A stretch of DNA of 11,972 nt from Discostella pseudostelligera (lineage: Eukaryota > Bacillariophyta > Thalassiosirophyceae > Thalassiosirales > Thalassiosiraceae), in assembly GCA_036940085.1 (NCBI GenBank), contig JALLBK010000757.1, forward strand, positions 1 to 11,972, given 5' to 3'. The notes under the pieces are model-generated. The model did not search any database, was not told where the DNA came from, and worked only from the letters and a program-made list of their open reading frames with translations. The stretch's first letter is position 1, and each line of letters opens with the position of its first letter. Position numbers and translations under genes: made by a program. Shown here in pieces: positions 1 to 8,514 of the stretch.

Positions 1-482
1 TCGGTTTTGCTCACTTCAAAAAGATAATCGTCTAATGAATTGAATTGGAACAAATCGATTTTTAATAGGTGTGTTTACTACAGGCTGGTGGCCACGGAGG
101 CTACTTCCCTAACACACAGTGCTCTTCCTCAACGCTTGCACTCTGTCGTAGAGACGACCAAGTTGTTGTTGGAGGACACTCAAACTAAAGCAATTGTGGG
201 GTTACTCTCTGCCCCTGCACTGCACTGACAGGGGGGTGATAATTATTGCAATTACAAGATTTTGTATCTTCTCTGTTAATTTTGTTGTTGTTTTGGTTTT
301 GTTTTTGGATGCGGGCGAAGATCCCGGATCTCTAACCCCCGAAAAATATGTACTGGGGCACATGGGGATTTTGGGATTTGCGGGGCTTATTGCAATACGT
401 AGAGTAAGTAAGACCTAGTAATTTATTTAGAGGGAAGAATGGTAATCTTTTTACGGGGGAATTCTGGTGGCATTTGCGGACG
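1..482. other. Left-edge region without a supportable gene
   Basis: This stretch lies upstream of the asparaginase gene. The open frames here lack plausible ATG starts: the frame ending at 418 opens with TTG, and its first in-frame ATG comes late. A T/G-rich tract spans about 256-309. An in-frame TAA at 405-407 bounds the asparaginase frame, and GTAAGT at 404-409 resembles a splice donor, but no partner exon can be shown. It probably contains the asparaginase promoter and 5' UTR. I see no tRNA or other RNA gene in it. Confidence 0.5.
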
Positions 483-2807
483 ATGGCGATGGACGCTGGT
501 CGCCGGTTCGTAGGCCTTGTTCATTTTCATATGCAGCGGTCCACCTCTCCACTCGAGATGAAAACGAGAGCGCGATGCTTCCGAGCCCTAGCATTACCGA
601 TAGCATGCCTGCTATGTCGCTCTCAAAAAGTGACGTCGTTTTCGCTTGTGCCTCCAATGCTATTCGGCGGCAAGGGTGCTTGTGCGGCATCGTTAATATT
701 CTCACATCGATCGTCGTCATCATCAACATTAGTTGTGTCACCTCGATATTTGTCAGCAAACAATGATGGAAATGTCAATGATGTGAGCGAAGTTATTAGG
801 GATATATTTACGATACAATCTGATTACGACGGCACCATCAAGAGCACAAGCATGAGTACAACATTTGATCAGAAGCAGTTGGACCATAGACAGAGAAAGT
901 TAAATCGAGATGCAATGTGGCCGCAGGATCATGGTCGAAAAAGGAATGGTATCACCAGCAGCAGTGTTGTGGTACCAAAGAAAGAGTTACGTGATTTCAT
1001 TTCTGGCAACGCGTCGAAAACGAGCTCGGGGAGGACGGTGCCAAAATCGAGTGTCGGTGCTACGAACGACAATGCAAAACAGCCACCTACAATGCCTGCC
1101 TTAGATGACGGTTTTGTTCAACAGCAGATCGCTCATAGAAGGAGCAAGCTGAGTAGAGATCATCTATGGCCTCAAGATCATCGTCGAAAAAAGAGCAGTG
1201 TCGTCCTGAGCCGAGAAGAGAAATTGGACATGAAATCGAGTGTTGGTAGCACTGGCGTTGAATGCACTACATCAAGCTCGGATACAATGTCGAGGTTAAG
1301 ACTTACTACCGACACAGCAAAGGATAAAAATGGAACAGATGATCCTCCAAAAATTCTATCGTCGGATCCATCTCCAAATTTTAATTTTGAAATGCCACGA
1401 TGGGTCAGACGACGCAACAACAACAACTTCGGCAGGAGAAATGTAATGTGGCCTCAAAGTCAATACCCAAAGAAGAAGTCCATCGACGGATTCTTCATAC
1501 CTAGAACAGAGGAGATTCCAAAGATGGAAATCAATACTGACATTGATAGTGTCGGAATCACCGATAATGCGCAGATGACACCACCCCGTGCGGAATTGAA
1601 CAGTCTCCCAGCTCACACATCGATTGCAACCGACGCTGGCCCTCTCTGGAAGGAAGAGTTGCGTGAAGATGCCATCCACCCATTGTTTTCGTCTCGCAAG
1701 CGCGTGCTTGTCCTGTGCACGGGAGGAACTTTGACAATGAGCAACGATCCGTCCAAAGGAAACTCTTTGGTCCCCGTTCAGGGAGCACTTACAACTTACC
1801 TTTCTGGGATGCGGGAACTTACGGAGGATCCGGACATGCCTGAAATTATATCGCATGAGTACAAGCCGCTGATTGATTCTTCTGACATGGGACCTGGGGA
1901 TTGGGCGATGCTGGCACGAGATATTAGTACCAACTATTATTACTTTGATGGGTTCGTTGTCTTAATGGGCACGGACACCATGGCATACGCTGCATCAGCC
2001 TTGAGTTTCATGCTCCAAAATTTGGGCAAGCCTGTTATATTCACCGGCTCGCAAATACCATTGAGAGAACCTTACAATGATGCACGGAAGAATCTCATCA
2101 TGGCGACTATATTTGCTAGCAGTGATACTGTCTCGGAAGTGTGCATCTTCTTCCATGACCGGCTACTGCGGGGCTGTCGAGCAACCAAAGTCAATACTTC
2201 CAAACTGAAGGCTTTTGATAGCCCGAACTTACCCCCGCTAGCTGAAATTGGAATAAACATTGAAGAGAACTATCATATATTCCGTCCACCACCGAGAGGA
2301 TCATTCAGGATCAATACTTCAATGGACACTCGGTTAATCACACTTCGACTAGTGCCTGGTTTCGACGATGCCTCAATGAAGGCAATGATTGGTGCAGCAA
2401 CGCAGACGCATTTGAAAGGCCTGATCCTGCAACTATATGGTACCGGTAACTTGCCTTCGGTGAAGGATGATTTGGTACAGTGCCTTGCGAACGCCACTGC
2501 GGCAGGAGTGGTTGTCGTTGCAACCACCCAATGTCTCTCTGGGTCGGTCATCATGGGTCACTACGCCACGGGCCAAAAGTTGATAGGAGCTGGTGTCGTA
2601 AGCGCAGGCGACATGACCGTGGAGGCTGCTACTACCAAGCTTGCGTATTTGCTCGGAAGGGGAGATTTGAGCATTAGTGAAGTGCGAGACTTGATGACTG
2701 TGGATCTTCGTGGTGAAATGACCCCAGAATGCGACTTGCCGCCACCACCACGGGCATCAACCTATCAACGGGTGATAGCACAAAAGAATAGAAGTAGGAG
2801 ATTTTGA
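483..2807 (+). CDS. Type I L-asparaginase with long repeat-bearing N-terminal extension
   Basis: Hydrolyses L-asparagine to aspartate and ammonia. The single-exon protein has 774 residues from the first in-frame ATG (483); an in-frame TAA at 405-407 blocks upstream extension and the context ACGATGG is good. The catalytic domain covers about residues 407-750. It has the nucleophile motif TGGT with Thr416, the second triad MGTDTMAY with Thr497-Asp498, the lysine motif RATK with Lys569, and TTQCLSG with Cys684, at the position of the allosteric-site Cys of E. coli AnsA (family knowledge). No C-terminal ankyrin repeats follow, unlike animal ASPG. The first ~400 residues are extra: a hydrophobic stretch (32-45) followed by TSFS resembles a diatom signal/plastid presequence and would sit best behind the alternative start at 558. 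Three WPQ-type repeats follow. Enzyme class is secure; location and start are inferred. Confidence 0.93.
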   Translation: MAMDAGRRFVGLVHFHMQRSTSPLEMKTRARCFRALALPIACLLCRSQKVTSFSLVPPMLFGGKGACAASLIFSHRSSSSSTLVVSPRYLSANNDGNVNDVSEVIRDIFTIQSDYDGTIKSTSMSTTFDQKQLDHRQRKLNRDAMWPQDHGRKRNGITSSSVVVPKKELRDFISGNASKTSSGRTVPKSSVGATNDNAKQPPTMPALDDGFVQQQIAHRRSKLSRDHLWPQDHRRKKSSVVLSREEKLDMKSSVGSTGVECTTSSSDTMSRLRLTTDTAKDKNGTDDPPKILSSDPSPNFNFEMPRWVRRRNNNNFGRRNVMWPQSQYPKKKSIDGFFIPRTEEIPKMEINTDIDSVGITDNAQMTPPRAELNSLPAHTSIATDAGPLWKEELREDAIHPLFSSRKRVLVLCTGGTLTMSNDPSKGNSLVPVQGALTTYLSGMRELTEDPDMPEIISHEYKPLIDSSDMGPGDWAMLARDISTNYYYFDGFVVLMGTDTMAYAASALSFMLQNLGKPVIFTGSQIPLREPYNDARKNLIMATIFASSDTVSEVCIFFHDRLLRGCRATKVNTSKLKAFDSPNLPPLAEIGINIEENYHIFRPPPRGSFRINTSMDTRLITLRLVPGFDDASMKAMIGAATQTHLKGLILQLYGTGNLPSVKDDLVQCLANATAAGVVVVATTQCLSGSVIMGHYATGQKLIGAGVVSAGDMTVEAATTKLAYLLGRGDLSISEVRDLMTVDLRGEMTPECDLPPPPRASTYQRVIAQKNRSRRF
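867..941 (+). repeat. WPQ protein repeat, copy 1
   Basis: First copy of a ~25-residue motif in the asparaginase extension (about residues 129-153). It reads RKLNRDAMWPQDHGRKR at its core. It matches copy 2 at KLxRD, WPQDH and the basic tail, while synonymous sites differ. Confidence 0.8.
1113..1193 (+). repeat. WPQ protein repeat, copy 2
   Basis: Second copy (about residues 211-237), with core SKLSRDHLWPQDHRRKK. Its tryptophan lies 83 residues after that of copy 1. Codon choice for the shared residues differs from copy 1, for example CCGCAG versus CCTCAA for Pro-Gln, so this is not a recent DNA duplication. Confidence 0.8.
1398..1478 (+). repeat. WPQ protein repeat, copy 3 (diverged)
   Basis: Third, more degenerate copy (about residues 306-332), with core RRNVMWPQSQYPKKK. 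It keeps WPQ and the basic tail but loses KLxRD and DH. Its tryptophan is 94 residues after that of copy 2. An Asn run precedes it. Confidence 0.65.
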
Positions 2808-2845
2808 CTCGGATTGGATGCGAGGATACAACAAAAGATTTATAA
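2808..2845. other. 38 bp gap between convergent stop codons
   Basis: Only 38 bases separate the asparaginase TGA (2805-2807) from the TAA of the opposing gene (2846-2848). Any normal 3' UTR on either transcript must run into the opposite coding region, so the mature mRNAs probably overlap as antisense at their ends. Confidence 0.7.
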
Positions 2846-4027
2846 TTAATTGCATTGTGTTTCTGAGACGTTACGTCGCACCCACTTGATTTCATCGCTA
2901 GCAACTTCAGGTAGCTGACCTAACCTACCCCCACCATTCCTTCGGCATCCCGCCCCAACAGAAGTCAGTGTTTTAGATACCTCTGCCCACCCAACAAGAG
3001 GTGGCTCAGATAGACCAATTCCGATATTATGAAGTGTCGATTTGAATAGAAATTGATCCAGATGGCATCTCTTCCCATACGGTACATGTTCCATTGCATT
3101 CAAGAGAGATTGCGTCCCCTCGGGATGTCTCAGTGCCAGCAGCGTCGTTCCATGCAGTCCTTTGCCACTGGTGACATGAGTCAGAAGTGACGTTGTCGGC
3201 TGTGGAATTGAAACATCACTACAAAGAGGATCGCAGATGTGATTGTCTCGTTTGCTCATACATCGTTTTTGTCGTGGTCTTGGCTTTGCCGCAGAATACG
3301 CATGCCCCAACGATAAGATGTGCAAGTCAGGAATGACATCCAGAACAAGTGAGCAGAGTTCTCTGATCCTTCCCGGACTGATACTATTGCAAAGTCTCAA
3401 ATCATCCTCGGCGACGAGTATCATCAATTGATCATTATACTCCGGAGAAGATAATAATTTTGGTAATAAGATTTGCCGCCACCCTTCATATAAGATTCGA
3501 TGAGCACCAATGGATGGATTGTCGGATAGATTTAGCATGTCGACTGTTGTGATTGGTGCAAACCGCGTTTCGTCATCGAATGAGGTGTGGTGAGACAGAG
3601 ACTCAGTCGTTTCCGAGAGGCGAGTGCGATAATATGGGGAATTTACCGTGGCGATGATGAGAGGAATGTTTTGGTAGGACGAGCCTGATCTTGGTAACAA
3701 AGATGATGATAGTTCCACACTATCAGCAATCTGCTGTCCAACATTCAACACATTCGACCAACCGATCCTTTTCACAGGTGCAGTTATCGTTTTCATAGGT
3801 GCAGTTGCAGTCTCCTCCCCACTCTGAGACGAAACCTTATTCCAACCAATGGTGCCATCTCGACGGTAAAACACTTGAACAAAGTGCTTGCTCCATAACA
3901 TCCTTCTTATGTTGTCAGCTTCTTTCACCCGACGTTCTTTCCTATGCTCCAGTAAATCCTTCAGAAGGGTAGACACATCATCATGATGCTCGTCGGTGGC
4001 TTCATTATCAACTGTGTTGGGTGTCAT
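2846..4027 (-). CDS. Probable GT25-like glycosyltransferase with CysRS-tail-like N-terminus
   Basis: A single-exon protein of 393 residues. Its ATG lies 9 nt downstream of an in-frame TAG (4037-4039), so no longer version exists without another exon. Residues 21-65 contain RRVKEADNIRRML followed by RDGTIGWN, resembling the small helical segment at the C-terminus of cysteinyl-tRNA synthetases (ADxIRdxL..DgxxW). Residues 121-345 resemble glycosyltransferase family 25 in order: IPLIIATVNS at the start of a Rossmann-like fold, SIGAHRILYEGW (172-183), the metal/nucleotide-sugar triad ILVAEDD (Glu207-Asp209), HGTTLLALRHPEG (293-304), and LDQFLF (323-328). The family match rests on motif order read by eye. 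No signal peptide or membrane anchor is visible, which is odd for a eukaryotic GT25 enzyme. Substrate unknown. It converges with the asparaginase gene. Confidence 0.72.
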   Translation of the reverse strand: MTPNTVDNEATDEHHDDVSTLLKDLLEHRKERRVKEADNIRRMLWSKHFVQVFYRRDGTIGWNKVSSQSGEETATAPMKTITAPVKRIGWSNVLNVGQQIADSVELSSSLLPRSGSSYQNIPLIIATVNSPYYRTRLSETTESLSHHTSFDDETRFAPITTVDMLNLSDNPSIGAHRILYEGWRQILLPKLLSSPEYNDQLMILVAEDDLRLCNSISPGRIRELCSLVLDVIPDLHILSLGHAYSAAKPRPRQKRCMSKRDNHICDPLCSDVSIPQPTTSLLTHVTSGKGLHGTTLLALRHPEGTQSLLNAMEHVPYGKRCHLDQFLFKSTLHNIGIGLSEPPLVGWAEVSKTLTSVGAGCRRNGGGRLGQLPEVASDEIKWVRRNVSETQCN

Positions 4028-5298
4028 CTCTTCGATCTACATTAAACTGCACGCCGTTAGTTTCATCGTGCTCTCTGTGGCAGATAATGATAGAAGTGTT
4101 ATTGAACGACATGTTGTCATGCAGGACAAAAGAGGTTGCGTTAGAATGTCATCTTACGAATACATGCAGCCAACACATAAAATTAGCCGAATCCAAATCA
4201 GCATAATTCCTCGAAGAAACAAAAAGTCAAACTGCTCAGAGAGTATGGTCGCATTAACATAGTTCCTCATAACACTAGGGCTGCCCCCATTGAAAGTTGC
4301 CACCGCACACCTCCGCGAACTCCAACATTCAAATGAATGAAATGCCGCGGCTCAAACGGAAAAATGCACAAATGAACAACACAGGGACAAACACATGAGA
4401 TTTATAATCATTGCAGTTTGCCTTTTTACAACACTAGTACCACCACCACCATCACATCATGATATTATCATGATAGGTCAGGATTACTTGAGAGACTTAC
4501 CCTATGGAAGTGTATGTTAATGGTCACATAATCATGCCGATGTGAATGTGCCCGATGCTCGAGCTCAATTCCAAGAAGCTGACGAAAAGAGGCGGTATTC
4601 ATATCACTAAAACTAAATTACCAACAACCCTCTTTCGTTGCGTCGAACCCCAACCAATATCCACCGCCGAGCCAGATACTCAAACCATCGCGGCGGAGCG
4701 TCGATCGAGGTGGTGATGGTGATTGCTGCTTTTGCTTTTTGCTTTCGGCTTTTTGATGTTGATGGCGTCGTCGTCGACGGAAGGGTCTTTCCACGTGGAA
4801 GCACACCAGCCACACAAAGTCCACTTCCTTCGTCCCGCCATTTTCAAATTTTGGCGCGGAGGTCTCTTGAATTTGATTTTGATTTTAAAATGAGTGCTGT
4901 ATGTCAGCACGTAGGAATATGTACGTAGAAGCTCTGTATTGATCCTATCGGCCATTGAAATGGCGCGCCTGATCACCGAACTTCTTCGAACTTTTTCTCT
5001 CGAGAGACGATGACGATGACGCGAACAATGCCAACATTCCGACCACCACGTCCTACAATCTTCCGAATCCACTCTCTAGAGATAATCCTACCATACTTCT
5101 CTCGTATCGTACCATACGATAGCTTCTCGTCCGCCATGGACCATTACCATGACGGCTCGCATTTTTTCCGAATGCTCCTCCACTCCGTCCGCTGCCCGCC
5201 GCCCTGCCTCTATCGTCTATCGTAGCCAGCCGACCACTCTTCGCATAGATTCGTAGCAATACAATACAATTTACCGTCAAAAGGGTAGAAATATCAAA
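4028..5298. promoter_or_regulatory. Divergent intergenic region (shared promoter space)
   Basis: About 1.27 kb lies between the divergent starts at 4027 (-) and 5299 (+), so it must hold both promoters. No convincing gene is seen: open frames here are short, lack known motifs, and the longest minus-strand one opens with GTG. Visible details are a CAC/ACC tract near 4439-4451, a palindromic ATCATGAT pair at 4456-4474, an E2F-like TTTGGCGC at 4850-4857, and an AT-rich stretch around 4868-4893. The regulatory role is inferred from position only. The plus-strand start has a good context, ATCAAAATG. Confidence 0.5.
4456..4474. repeat. Paired self-complementary octamers ATCATGAT
   Basis: Two copies of ATCATGAT (4456-4463 and 4467-4474) are separated by ATT. 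Each octamer is its own reverse complement, so the pair is both a direct and an inverted repeat. It could be a dimeric protein site or chance in AT-rich DNA. Confidence 0.45.
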
Positions 5299-6841
5299 AT
5301 GTGCTACACGACAGGCATTCTCAAGCAGCAGGGTCAGCAGCACGATGCCTCGTCCGGCTCCGGCGGCACCAGTCGCATTGCCAGCAGTAACAGTTTACGA
5401 TCTCTCCCCAAGAGAGCAGAGTCGCCTGCCTCTTCAACATCGTCTTCATCATCAGAGTCGGAAATATTGGAATCGGAATCAGCAGAATTTGAATCAGCAG
5501 GGGCAACATCAACAACAAACTACAACTACAAGAATGGTGGTGGAGGGAGACAATTCCATGCATCCAACGGTGCGAACGGTGCCTTGGCACATACCAACGG
5601 AGGCACTGAGTCATCATCATCATCTCCCAACAATCTCACAGTCAATAATCACACAACATCTCACCACCACTACTATCAACTAGCATCATTCCTCCTAGTC
5701 CTACTAGTCGCCATCTTTGTCCTCCATTTCTCATTATGGTTTCCGTTCGTTCTACCCTATCAAATTGGATCTGCGGCCTATCACACCTATGAACCAGCAT
5801 GGTATATGTATGATGTTGTGCATACAAAATTTGATAATACAGTTTGGACCTATGGTACGGATTATATATTGACATTGGTCATGTGCTACTTGGCATGGAG
5901 GTGTTGGAATGTTGGTGGTGGTGCTGCTGGAAGAAAGAATGGAACAACCTCGTCATCATTCCAACTACGACTGTACAGCTCTTCTCTCCTACTATGCTAC
6001 GGCCTCTCCACTTTGGCCGGAGGATTGGCACATCAATACTTCACATCGTTGCAATTATTAAACACGACGAATTTTCAATGGTTGTGGACCATCTGTGTTG
6101 GCAATGTTGCCTTTGCAAGTGGATATATGGGATTGATTGGACGAGAAGTTCAACGGATATTTGGTGTTAAGAATGGCAAGGGGGTGGAGGTGGTGCCGTT
6201 GGGACCTTGGTAAGTTTGGGTAGTATTGACTCTCGTCAATGATTTTCGTCGTCGATAATCTGCGAAAACTCACACATGCACCCTTCTCATTCTCTATCTC
6301 CCTTTGTATCACTTCCTCTTCTTACTTTAGGTGGTTCTGGCCTGCCTACGGAACATTCATGGCGGGTGCCGTGGCCATGGGATACATGAGTTTCAAACGT
6401 CCCGCGTGTGATATCTTCATTGCGGGGATTACTCAGTTCCCCACTACCTTTTATTGTCTTGGTGCGTTGGGACTTCGAAAGTGGCCTTCATCATCAGCAG
6501 TGTCAGCGACTGATGCTGTTCCAGTGGTATCATCATCATCATCTACTTCATCATCAACGACGACGACATCAATATCATCTTCTACCGCAATAGAGAAATC
6601 GCCTTCTCTAATTGGTCATGTCCATCTACCCTACCGCATCATGTACTACGTTGGATTCATTGGCAATGCACCATTACTACCCATGTACCCCCTCCTTGTT
6701 CAATATTCTGGAATGAGTTTAGCGGGGATCAATACGCTCTTGCATTCCTGGTTGATGATTATGTGGGGTATGCAGGGCATTAGCTTGTTGCATTTGTTGA
6801 ATGCTATTGAATTGCATCATCATCGACCGAAGAAGGATTAA
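5299..6841 (+). CDS. Multi-pass membrane protein of unknown function (two exons)
   Basis: The coding sequence is join(5299..6209, 6331..6841), giving 473 residues. Splicing joins TG to G, making Trp304 inside the run GPWWFWP, and the downstream frame continues to TAA at 6839-6841. Residues 1-125 are a hydrophilic Ser/Asn/Gly-rich leader with short His runs, probably cytosolic. About eight hydrophobic segments follow: 128-153, 184-203, 222-247, 257-281, 304-323, 328-352, 405-427 and 432-459. Notable polar residues are Asp188 (GTDYIL), the YGLSTLAGGLAHQY segment (234-247), and TLLHSWLMIMWG in the last segment. A Ser/Thr-rich loop (358-389) separates helices six and seven, and the C-terminus ends HHHRPKKD. 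I do not recognise the family. The in-membrane Asp, Ser and His make a CREST-type hydrolase or a small orphan family conceivable, but this is only a hypothesis. Confidence 0.85.
6210..6330 (+). other. Spliceosomal intron in the membrane-protein gene
   Basis: A 121 nt intron, donor GTAAGT (6210-6215), acceptor CTTTAG ending at 6330 after a pyrimidine-rich tract. It interrupts a Trp codon after its second base. Unspliced reading hits TAA immediately (6211-6213), whereas splicing restores a long membrane-protein frame. Both sides are strongly hydrophobic and in register. Confidence 0.9.
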
Positions 6842-6844
6842 GAG

Positions 6845-6870
6845 ATGCTACCGACAATGTCAAGTAGCAT
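6845..6870 (+). other. Hairpin just after the stop codon
   Basis: ATGCTAC (6845-6851) and GTAGCAT (6864-6870) form a 7 bp stem with a 12 nt loop, three bases past the membrane-protein stop codon. It may be a 3' UTR structure. A short chance stem is equally possible. The rest of the 150 bp gap to the AlaX stop shows nothing else I can name. Confidence 0.35.
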
Positions 6871-6991
6871 TTTCATGTTGTAATCTATAGGAGTAGTAAG
6901 TAGCAAGTTTCCCTAAACAAGTCGTCAACACACACTCTAGCTGCTAGCATACGGTTCGATCCCCTCTCGCTTTCACTTTTCTCAGTTTGCC

Positions 6992-8183
6992 TCAAGTCGT
7001 CTCATCTTTGGGTCCATACCGCACCCGTACCACATTCTTCTTACACTTTAATCCCTTGACAGCCCAACCACGTTCCTTCAGTGCACCCGTGCTCCGAACG
7101 TGCGTTCCACCACAGGGACAATTCCATCCGGCGACTGTGACCACCCTCACCACACCACCACTACTGGCATCAATCCCATCTTTGTTGTCCGTCGACGTTG
7201 CCATCGGCGAAGATATAAAGTCTGCCATATTGAAATTTTGTGCAAGTCGATTACACAGTGATTCGGCCTCGTCCACGGGTAGTATTTGAATGTTGGTGGG
7301 TATATCTTCATTAATCAATCCCTGCATTGTTTTTTGCAAAATGAGCGCATTCAAAGTTGCTGTTAGATACTGAATGAAATGATTGTGCAGCCAACCAGTC
7401 GATGTACAATGGAAATCGTCAAATACTCACTTGATACGCAAACTGCAATCTACTCATAAACTCCTCTAGTTCCTGCACATCAATGGACCCTTGATATTCC
7501 ACATACGGTCCATCTAAAAAATGATATCCCTTCGTCGGTTTCAATAGCTTTCCACATTTAGCCATGGCAGCATCCACCACATGTCCAGCAGTATGACATT
7601 CCGATAGTAGATGTCGATTTTGTGGGTGGACAGATACTTTGACACGTGAATTCAATAAAAACTTGGATTTGTTGTTCATGTTGTTGTTGTCGTCGTCTGG
7701 AAGAACAGATATCGTCCCGGCGTGTGTGACAATTCCCGTAGTACGGTCAATAGTTACCTTGTGGATGCTGGCCACTATTGGTGGTGAATTGGAGGAAAAA
7801 TCTTCCTTGCCCTCGCCCGTCTCACCAATTTTCATCCCGACACTCGTTATTGATCCAATATCTGTAGGCTGTCCACCTCCCTGTGGATGCATCGTTGTGG
7901 CATCTAATTGCAACTCGATGGAAATGTTGGTTCGTATCATCTTCTTCACCTCCTTCTGGTTGTCATTGTCATCGGGTTCATCAATGCTGATGTTGTTCAT
8001 GCACTCGTTGACGTCTGCTGTGTTATTGTTGATACTGCTGTAATTGTTGTTGGGCTTATTGGAATCAATAACACGACAGAGTAGCACTGTTGCCTCTGTA
8101 TCGAGTTGGAAATTCCCACTGTAGGTGAGATGGATGAGCTCGGTGGGTGGTAGGGGTAGCGGCGGGTGTAGTTGGTCGACCAT
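6992..8183 (-). CDS. AlaX-type alanyl-tRNA editing protein (two exons)
   Basis: A free-standing hydrolase in trans of AlaRS that deacylates mischarged tRNA(Ala), typically Ser-tRNA(Ala). The coding sequence is complement(join(6992..7369, 7431..8183)), 376 residues. The glycine-rich motif HPQGGGQPTD (99-108) of the AlaRS/AlaX editing fold is present. All four zinc-site positions are intact: HTAGH (His197, His201) and CPCGGTH (Cys337, His341). FLDG at 222-225 and the end at residue 376 without a C-Ala domain suggest the medium AlaX type, like eukaryotic AARSD1. Two inserts are lineage-like: an Asn/Asp-rich loop at about 42-80 and DDDNNNMNNKSK near 163-174. The start has a strong ATCATGG context. 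No targeting peptide is obvious, so it is probably cytosolic (inference). Its 3' end converges on the membrane-protein gene. Confidence 0.93.
7370..7430 (-). other. Spliceosomal intron in the AlaX gene
   Basis: A 61 nt phase-0 intron on the minus strand: donor GTGAGT (7430 down to 7425) and acceptor TTCATTCAG ending at 7370. Exon 1 ends after Gln251 and exon 2 opens TAT CTA ACA, giving QYLTATLNAL across the junction. The alternative AG at 7360-7361 is out of frame. Confidence 0.88.
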
Positions 8184-8414
8184 GATGACTACAACACAAT
8201 GACGCCTTCGTCGTTCGCGTCGATTTCAATAATTTGCAGCTGCTGCCGCGCTCGCCTCCATTCAAGCCAAACTCGACCTAATTATCAGTATCAAGACCGT
8301 CTACTACTACGTCCGTGAGGATTGAGGATGTCGTCGTCGTCGTCGATACCGTAGCCATAGTATCTCATAGCATACTATCTCGATATCCGATATCGATAGC
8401 CCGTGGGAAAGCAT
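8184..8414. promoter_or_regulatory. AlaX upstream region
   Basis: These 231 bp between the AlaX start codon and the transposon must hold the core promoter of the AlaX gene. Visible are a short GTC microsatellite near 8330-8345 and an imperfect palindrome at 8375-8399 built on GATATC. No gene is seen. Promoter role is inferred from position. Confidence 0.45.
8407..8414. repeat. Target-site duplication, left (GAAAGCAT)
   Basis: The octamer GAAAGCAT directly abuts the left terminal inverted repeat. It is identical to 8879-8886 on the other side of the element. Confidence 0.88.
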
Positions 8415-8434
8415 TAGAGGTCGGTCTCGGCTCG
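8415..8434 (+). repeat. Left terminal inverted repeat
   Basis: TAGAGGTCGGTCTCGGCTCG. Matches the reverse complement of 8859-8878 at 18 of 20 positions, with the outer 12 identical. Confidence 0.88.
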
Positions 8435-8456
8435 GTTTCGCGGCAAAAGCCGAAAC
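8429..8456. repeat. Left subterminal hairpin
   Basis: GTTTCG-C-GGC, a four-base AAAA loop, then GCCGAAAC form an 8 bp stem with one bulged C (within 8435-8455). It lies directly inside the left inverted repeat and helps make the element foldback-prone. Confidence 0.55.
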
Positions 8457-8514
8457 TCGAGACTGGTTTCGCCCGCACCCAGCGAGACCGAATAGTTTCG
8501 CGAAACTCTCGGTG

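Noticed and set aside
194..418. Small two-hydrophobic-segment frame (74 codons) in the left edge
   Set aside because: It opens with TTG, has no early ATG, covers a T/G-rich tract and matches no family I recognise. It is more likely noncoding or UTR.
474..482. Asparaginase start at 474
   Set aside because: Position 474 is TTG, not ATG. In a eukaryotic gene the first in-frame ATG at 483 (or 558) is preferred.
1356..1856. 166-codon frame antisense to the asparaginase gene
   Set aside because: It lies opposite a confidently coding frame and has no family features; a shadow frame.
4680..5072. 130-codon minus-strand frame in the divergent intergenic region
   Set aside because: Starts with GTG, low-complexity basic composition, no recognisable motif, and lies in expected promoter space.
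6950..6972. GGTTCGATCCC resembling a tRNA T-arm
   Set aside because: The flanking bases do not form a 5 bp T-stem, and no anticodon or acceptor stem could be found upstream.
7359..7361. Alternative AlaX splice acceptor at 7360-7361
   Set aside because: Joining there shifts the frame and loses the CGGTH metal-binding motif; the acceptor ending at 7370 keeps phase.
7639..8043. 134-codon hydrophobic frame antisense to AlaX
   Set aside because: Hydrophobicity arises from complementing Asn/Asp-rich codons of the real gene.
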